A DNA stretch of 15,555 nucleotides from AC-32 sp035473395. GTDB lineage: Bacteria; Actinomycetota; Thermoleophilia; Gaiellales; Gaiellaceae. This document shows positions 11,963-15,555 of this stretch, in pieces (position 1 is the first letter of the stretch; every line of letters starts with the position of its first letter). Both the position numbers and the translations under genes were made by a program. The notes under the pieces were generated by a model that saw only the letters and a program-made list of their open reading frames with translations, was not told the DNA's origin and made no database searches. The stretch covers positions 1 through 15,555 of the forward strand of contig DATIOF010000038.1 of assembly GCA_035473395.1 (NCBI GenBank), in the 5' to 3' direction.

Positions 11963-12702
11963 CAGGCCAGGAGCGAGAAGCCGCCGTCGACGATCAGCGT
12001 GTGGCCGCACACCATCGCGGCCTCGGGCGAGCAGAGGAACGAGACCGCGTTCGCGATGTCGCCGGGCTCGACCAGCCGCCCAGCCGGAGTTCGAGCAAGC
12101 CCCGAGGAGAGCATCTCCTCGCGGTTCGGGAAATGCTCGAGCGCGCCCGTCTCGACGACTCCCGCCGAGACGGCGTTGACGCGAATCTTGCGCGGGGCCA
12201 GCTCGACGGCAAGGTAGCGCACGAGCGCCTCGAGCGCGGCCTTCGAGACCCCGACGAGCGTGTAGTTGTCCATCACGCGGATCGAGCCGAGGCTCGAGAC
12301 GCCGACGATTGAGGCACCTTCCGGCATCTGCGGGACGCACGCCCGCGCCAGGGTGAGCAGCGCCCGCGTGTTGGCGTTGAGCGTCCAGTCCCAGTGCTTG
12401 TCCTCGGTCTCGAGCGCCGGCTTGATCACACCCGTCGCCGCGTTGTGGACGAGCACGTCGAACGGGCCGAGCTCGGCGGCCTCGGCCGCGACGCGCTCGG
12501 AGGCGACGCTGCCGCGCAGGAGCAGCGGCTCGGCGCCGGCCGCGCGCAGCTCTTCGGCCGTCTCCTCGGCCGCGCGGTCGTTTCGCAGGTACCCGATCGC
12601 CACCCGCGCGGCGCCCTGCTCGGCGAACCGCAGCGCGATCGCCCTGCCGATCCCGCGCGAACCGCCCGTGACGAGCACGGACGCCCCTTCGAACGAGCTC
12701 AT
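11962..12702 (-). CDS. fabL: Enoyl-ACP reductase, FabL type (SDR family)
   Basis: A 246-residue NAD(P)H-dependent short-chain dehydrogenase. The cofactor motif is TGGSRGIGRAIA (12-23) and the structural motif is HNAATG. The active site has SSLGS and Tyr147 with Lys154 in NYTLVGVSKAALEAL. The Tyr-x6-Lys spacing, rather than the Tyr-x3-Lys of FabG, and the stretches SSLGSIRVMDNYTLVGVSK, ALEHFPNRE and TLIVDGGFSLL closely match what I recall of Bacillus FabL. It probably reduces trans-2-enoyl-ACP in the last step of fatty-acid elongation. The ATG at 12702 overlaps the upstream 92-aa gene as ATGA; the methyltransferase gene follows with a one-base overlap. A FabG-like reductase with a secondary role is the main alternative. 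Confidence 0.85.
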   Translation of the reverse strand: MSSFEGASVLVTGGSRGIGRAIALRFAEQGAARVAIGYLRNDRAAEETAEELRAAGAEPLLLRGSVASERVAAEAAELGPFDVLVHNAATGVIKPALETEDKHWDWTLNANTRALLTLARACVPQMPEGASIVGVSSLGSIRVMDNYTLVGVSKAALEALVRYLAVELAPRKIRVNAVSAGVVETGALEHFPNREEMLSSGLARTPAGRLVEPGDIANAVSFLCSPEAAMVCGHTLIVDGGFSLLA

Positions 12703-12977
12703 TGCCGGCGCGGCAGCGGCTCGTCGGCGGGCGCGGAGCTCGGAATCTCCTCCCAGCCCGGGACGTCGCGGCGCACCTTCGGGCCCTCGGCCGCCTTGGT
12801 CGAGGCATGCCCGAGCCGGTCGAGCAGCTCCATCTTCTCCTCGGCGTAGCGGCGCACCTCATGGTCGGCCGGCAGCTCGAGCACGAGCTCCTCGACGCGC
12901 GCGCGGAGCTGGTAGGCGAAGTGCGGCGTCGCCGGCCCGACGAGCGCGTCGATCTGGTCGGTGGTCGGCTCCGGCAT
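12699..12977 (-). CDS. 92-aa hypothetical protein upstream of fabL
   Basis: A small, charged, probably helical protein that I do not recognise. It opens MPEPTTDQIDALVGPATPHF and continues with a helical pair (YQLRARVEELVLELPADHEV, YAEEKMELLDRLG), then a flexible Pro-rich tail (VPGWEEIPSSAPADEPLPRR). No membrane helix or enzyme motif is seen. The ATG at 12977 has TAGGCT 7 bases upstream and no Shine-Dalgarno. The frame is open far upstream, but that stretch is antisense to the EamA gene. It overlaps fabL by four bases and is probably translated with it, so a role linked to FabL is plausible but not shown. Confidence 0.78.
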   Translation of the reverse strand: MPEPTTDQIDALVGPATPHFAYQLRARVEELVLELPADHEVRRYAEEKMELLDRLGHASTKAAEGPKVRRDVPGWEEIPSSAPADEPLPRRQ

Positions 12978-12990
12978 GAGCAGAAGCCTA
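12978..12990 (-). promoter_or_regulatory. Leaderless -10 element for the 92-aa/fabL operon
   Basis: TAGGCT (12990 to 12985) is followed by 7 bases and the ATG at 12977. It is the only candidate promoter before the three-gene fabL operon, and faces the EamA promoter with 5 bases between the two hexamers. Confidence 0.5.
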
Positions 12991-12995
12991 ATGGG

Positions 12996-13008
12996 TAGTT
13001 TCGAGGTG
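12996..13008 (+). promoter_or_regulatory. Leaderless -10 element for the EamA gene
   Basis: TAGTTT (12996-13001) is followed by 7 bases and the ATG at 13009. The arrangement mirrors that of the divergent gene (also 7 bases), which supports 13009 as the true start over upstream ATG codons at 12976 and 12991. Confidence 0.45.
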
Positions 13009-13908
13009 ATGCGCCGTCCCGAGCTAGCCGACCTGATGCTGCTCGCGACGGTCACTCTCTGGGCGCTCAACTTCACGGTCACCAAGTACGTGATCTCGCA
13101 TGGCTTCCAACCGATCGCGTACGGCGTGCTCCGCTTCGGCTCGGCCGCAGTGGTGTTCGCGGCCATCGCCTGGTGGCGCGAGCGCTCGTTGAGGTTGCGC
13201 GGCCGCGACCTCGCCATCCTGGCGGGCGCAGCGCTCATCGGGATCTTCATCAACCAGCTCTCGTTCGTCTACGCGATCAAGCTGACGACCGCGACGACGG
13301 TCGCGCTCCTGTTCGGGACGCTCCCGGTGATGACCGGGATCTTCGCGCGCCTGCTCGGGATCGAACGGCTCAACTCGCGCTTCTGGATGGCGGCCGCCCT
13401 CGCCTTCACCGGCGCGGCCCTGGTCGCGCTCGGCTCCGGCACCGGCGTCTCGGCGCAGCTGTGGGGCGACCTGCTCGGCTTCGCCGCCTCGGCGACGTGG
13501 GCCTGGTACACGGTGAGCGTCTCGCCGCTCCTGCACCGGTACTCGACGGTCCGCGTCAGCGCGGTCGCGTTCACGGTCGGAACGATTCCCCTGTTCTTCG
13601 TCGGCCTGCCCCAGCTCATGCGCCAGGACTACCACCAGCCCGCGACCATCTGGCTGCTGCTGGCATTCGCCGTCGTCGGCCCGCTCGTGATCGCGAACCT
13701 GCTCTGGTTCGGCGGGATCAGCCGCGTCGGGCCGTCACGCGCGTCGGTGTTCGCGAACGCGCAGCCGTTCCTGGCCGCGGTCTTCTCGCTGCTGATCCTG
13801 AACGAGCCGCTCGGGCGCCTGCAGGTCGTGGGCGGCTTCCTGATCGCCTGCGCGATCCTGATCTCGCGGATCCCGATGCGCGCGCAAGCGGAGGCAGTGC
13901 CGACGTGA
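13009..13908 (+). CDS. EamA/DMT-family transporter
   Basis: A 299-residue inner-membrane protein with about ten helices in two EamA repeats. Repeat 1 begins LMLLATVTLWALNFTVTKYV and includes the family signature around RFGSAAVVFAAI and LSFVYAIKLTTATTVALLFG. Repeat 2 begins WGDLLGFAASATWAWYTVSV and ends with GPSRASVFANAQPFLAAVFS, LNEPLGRLQVVGGFLI. Such proteins export amino acids, metabolites or drugs; the substrate is not predictable. In-frame starts exist at 12961, 12976, 12991, 13006 and 13009; I chose 13009 because a TANNNT hexamer lies 7 bases before it. The stop overlaps the next MFS gene start (GTGA), so the two exporters are co-expressed. Confidence 0.9.
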   Translation: MRRPELADLMLLATVTLWALNFTVTKYVISHGFQPIAYGVLRFGSAAVVFAAIAWWRERSLRLRGRDLAILAGAALIGIFINQLSFVYAIKLTTATTVALLFGTLPVMTGIFARLLGIERLNSRFWMAAALAFTGAALVALGSGTGVSAQLWGDLLGFAASATWAWYTVSVSPLLHRYSTVRVSAVAFTVGTIPLFFVGLPQLMRQDYHQPATIWLLLAFAVVGPLVIANLLWFGGISRVGPSRASVFANAQPFLAAVFSLLILNEPLGRLQVVGGFLIACAILISRIPMRAQAEAVPT

Positions 13909-15440
13909 CGATCCGCGAGCGCCTGGCGCGCACGCCGCCGGGCTACCGCTTCTCGATCGGCCGGATCCTCGCGATCTACTCCGGCCTGATGGTCGCGCTG
14001 CTGCTCGCGGCGCTCGACCAGACGATCGTCGCCACCGCCCTGCCCACGGTGGTCGGCGAGCTCGGCGGGGTCAGCCAGTACTCGTGGGTCTTCACCGCCT
14101 ACGTGCTCGGCTCGACGGTGACGGTGCCGTTGTACGGGAAGCTCGGCGACGCGCACGGGCGCAAGCCGCTGTTCATGATCGCGATCTCGATCTTCCTCGT
14201 CGGCTCGGTGCTCTGCGGCGTGGCGCAGAACATGGTGCAGCTCGTGATCTTCCGCGCCATCCAGGGCGTGGGCGCCGGCGGTCTCTTCCCGCTGACGCTG
14301 GCGATGGTCGGGATGATCGTCCCGCCTCGCGACCGCGGGAAGTACCAGGGGCTGATCGGCTCCGTCTTCGCCGGCGCCTCGATCATCGGGCCGCTGATCG
14401 GCGGGTTCATCGTCGACAACGCGTCGTGGCGCTGGATCTTCTTCGTCAACGTCCCGGTCGGGATCGCGGCCATGGCGGTGATCGCGGTGACGATGCCGAA
14501 GCGGGCCTCCCGGCAGGAGCACTCGATCGACTGGCTCGGCGCGGCGGTGCTCGCGCTGGGGACGACGGCGCTGCTGCTCGGGCTCGTCTGGGGCGGGACC
14601 GATTACCCGTGGGGCTCGAAGCAGGTGATCGGCGCGCTCGTCGCCTCGGCCGCGCTGCTGACGGCGTTCGGCGTGATCGAGAAGCGCGTCCGCGAGCCGA
14701 TCCTGCCCTTCGATCTCTTGCGCAACCAGACCGTCGCCTCGAGCGTGTCGTGCCTGTTCCTCGTCGGCGCGGCGATGTTCGGGACGATCAGCTACGTGCC
14801 GCTCTTCGTGCAGGGCGTGATCGGCACGTCGGCCACCTCCTCGGGCGTCGTGCTGACGCCGCTCCTACTCGGCGCGGTCACGACGAGCTTCCTCTCCGGC
14901 CAGATCGTCTCGCGGACGGGGCGCTACCGCCCCAACACGCTGATCGGCCCGATCGTGCTCGGGCTCGGCGAGCTGATGCTCTGGCGGCTCGGCGTCAACT
15001 CGACCAACGCCGACGCCGCGAAGGCGATGGTGATCGCGGGCGTCGGGCTCGGGCTGATGATGCAGATCTTCGTGCTCTCGATCCAGAACTCGGTCACGCG
15101 CTCGGCGATGGGGTCGGCGACCGCGCTGAGCCAGTTCTCGCGCTCGATCGGGGCGACGCTCGGCGTGACGCTGATGGGCGTGATCGTCAACCAGCGCCTG
15201 CCTCCGGGCGTGAGCGGCCAGGGCGCGGTGATCCACCGGCTGCCGCCGGAAGGCCGCGCGGCGCTTGCCCATGCGATCACGCCGGCGTTCCTGCTCGCGG
15301 CCGTCCTCTGCGCCCTGGTGTTCGTGATCTCCCTCCTCTGGGTGCGCGAGGCGCCGCTGCGCAAGGGGTTCGACGACGTCCCGCTGACGGTCGGCGACGA
15401 GGCCTCCCCGCAAGCAGCACGAGTACAATCCGACTCGTGA
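13905..15440 (+). CDS. DHA2-family (EmrB/QacA-like) MFS exporter
   Basis: A 511-residue drug:proton antiporter with 14 predicted helices. The TM1 signature is LLAALDQTIVATALPTVVG (about 33-51, with Asp38). Motif A is YGKLGDAHGRKPLF, followed by FRAIQGVGAGGLFPL (motif B), GASIIGPLIGGFIVD (motif C) and SWRWIFFVNVPVG. A central pair of extra helices, marking the 14-helix branch, lies around IDWLGAAVLALGTTALLLG. The C-terminal tail is short and charged. It should export toxic or amphipathic compounds using the proton gradient. The GTG at 13905 overlaps the EamA stop, so translation is coupled. The frame is open some 730 bases further upstream, but that is a shadow of the EamA gene. The 3' end overlaps the HPPD start. 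Confidence 0.94.
   Translation: MTIRERLARTPPGYRFSIGRILAIYSGLMVALLLAALDQTIVATALPTVVGELGGVSQYSWVFTAYVLGSTVTVPLYGKLGDAHGRKPLFMIAISIFLVGSVLCGVAQNMVQLVIFRAIQGVGAGGLFPLTLAMVGMIVPPRDRGKYQGLIGSVFAGASIIGPLIGGFIVDNASWRWIFFVNVPVGIAAMAVIAVTMPKRASRQEHSIDWLGAAVLALGTTALLLGLVWGGTDYPWGSKQVIGALVASAALLTAFGVIEKRVREPILPFDLLRNQTVASSVSCLFLVGAAMFGTISYVPLFVQGVIGTSATSSGVVLTPLLLGAVTTSFLSGQIVSRTGRYRPNTLIGPIVLGLGELMLWRLGVNSTNADAAKAMVIAGVGLGLMMQIFVLSIQNSVTRSAMGSATALSQFSRSIGATLGVTLMGVIVNQRLPPGVSGQGAVIHRLPPEGRAALAHAITPAFLLAAVLCALVFVISLLWVREAPLRKGFDDVPLTVGDEASPQAARVQSDS
15424..15436 (+). promoter_or_regulatory. Leaderless -10 element for HPPD
   Basis: TACAAT (15424-15429), close to the consensus -10, lies inside the last codons of the MFS gene, 7 bases before the GTG at 15437. 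It would allow HPPD to be expressed independently of the exporters. Confidence 0.5.
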
Positions 15441-15555
15441 GCACCGACTTCATGCCGCTCGACGGTTGGGATCACGTCGAGCTCTGGGTCGGCAACGCCA
15501 AGCAGTCGGCCTACTTCTACGAGCACGCCTTCGGCTTCACGCGCACGGCCTACGC
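15437..15555 (+). CDS. 4-hydroxyphenylpyruvate dioxygenase, N-terminal part
   Basis: Only 39 codons are visible before the window ends. They read VSTDFMPLDGWDHVELWVGN, then AKQSAYFYEHAFGFTRTAY. This closely matches the opening of HPPD, where the first vicinal-oxygen-chelate half begins with DHVELWVGNAKQ and a Y(Y/F)Y..AFGF stretch. HPPD is a cytoplasmic iron(II) enzyme turning 4-hydroxyphenylpyruvate into homogentisate in tyrosine breakdown. The iron ligands lie in the C-terminal half and cannot be checked. The related hydroxymandelate synthase (HmaS) shares this fold and remains possible. The start GTG overlaps the MFS stop by four bases (GTGA). Confidence 0.82.
   Translation, partial: MSTDFMPLDGWDHVELWVGNAKQSAYFYEHAFGFTRTAY

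Noticed and set aside
11330..12862. 510-residue minus-strand frame suggesting a fusion protein
   Set aside because: The upstream part is out of frame with fabL and is Arg-rich; the true methyltransferase starts at 11962 in the overlap with fabL.
13173..13904. N-terminal extension of the DHA2 exporter frame
   Set aside because: It overlaps the EamA gene in another frame and gives Arg/Asp-rich sequence; the GTG at 13905 begins right before the first helix region and overlaps the EamA stop.

Overview
The window is GC-rich (about 70%) with dense, tightly packed genes, frequent GTG starts and many starts that lack a Shine-Dalgarno but have a TANNNT -10 hexamer 6 or 7 bases upstream (leaderless transcripts). 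Together with the protein set (an enterobactin-exporter-like MFS protein, small acidic DVEGH-repeat proteins, FabL, an S8/ECF cluster) this points to a high-GC actinobacterium, most likely of the class Thermoleophilia (Gaiellales/Solirubrobacterales-like). The taxonomic call is an inference from style and resemblance, not from a search.

Layout. (1) 1-1273, minus: MFS exporter cut by the window start. (2) 1384-1599, plus: a His-rich repeat peptide with a strong ribosome binding site, closed by a perfect 12-bp hairpin (1627-1654) that also carries the stop codon of the convergent gene. (3) 8777-1652, minus: eleven co-directional genes with almost no gaps: UbiE-like methyltransferase, UbiA-like membrane protein, membrane-anchored coiled-coil protein, 64-aa conserved protein, xseA, xseB, a cyclic-nucleotide-binding (CNB) protein, an ECF sigma factor, an 84-aa protein, a cytoplasmic S8 protease and a GAF protein. 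Internal leaderless promoters probably divide this run into several units. (4) 8800-9513, plus: two unknown small proteins, then a hairpin-rich repeat with a degenerate copy of the preceding gene end. (5) 9582-11322: a 63-aa protein (minus) divergent from a MarR regulator and proline dehydrogenase (plus), sharing a palindromic operator/-35. (6) 12977-11330, minus: 92-aa protein, FabL enoyl-ACP reductase, methyltransferase. (7) 13009 to the end, plus: EamA transporter, DHA2-type MFS exporter and the start of 4-hydroxyphenylpyruvate dioxygenase, each overlapping the next by GTGA.

How the genes work together. XseA/XseB form exonuclease VII. The UbiE/UbiA pair suggests quinone or other prenyl-lipid chemistry, but the UbiA-like protein lacks the usual Asp-rich motif. 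CNB protein, sigma factor, 84-aa protein, S8 protease and GAF protein look like a sensing and response module: two ligand-sensing folds, a sigma factor without a recognisable membrane anti-sigma, and a soluble protease. This is the best candidate here for an undescribed system. Proline dehydrogenase and HPPD indicate amino-acid catabolism. No rRNA, tRNA, CRISPR array, transposase or phage gene was seen, and no gene-free stretch exceeds 300 bases.
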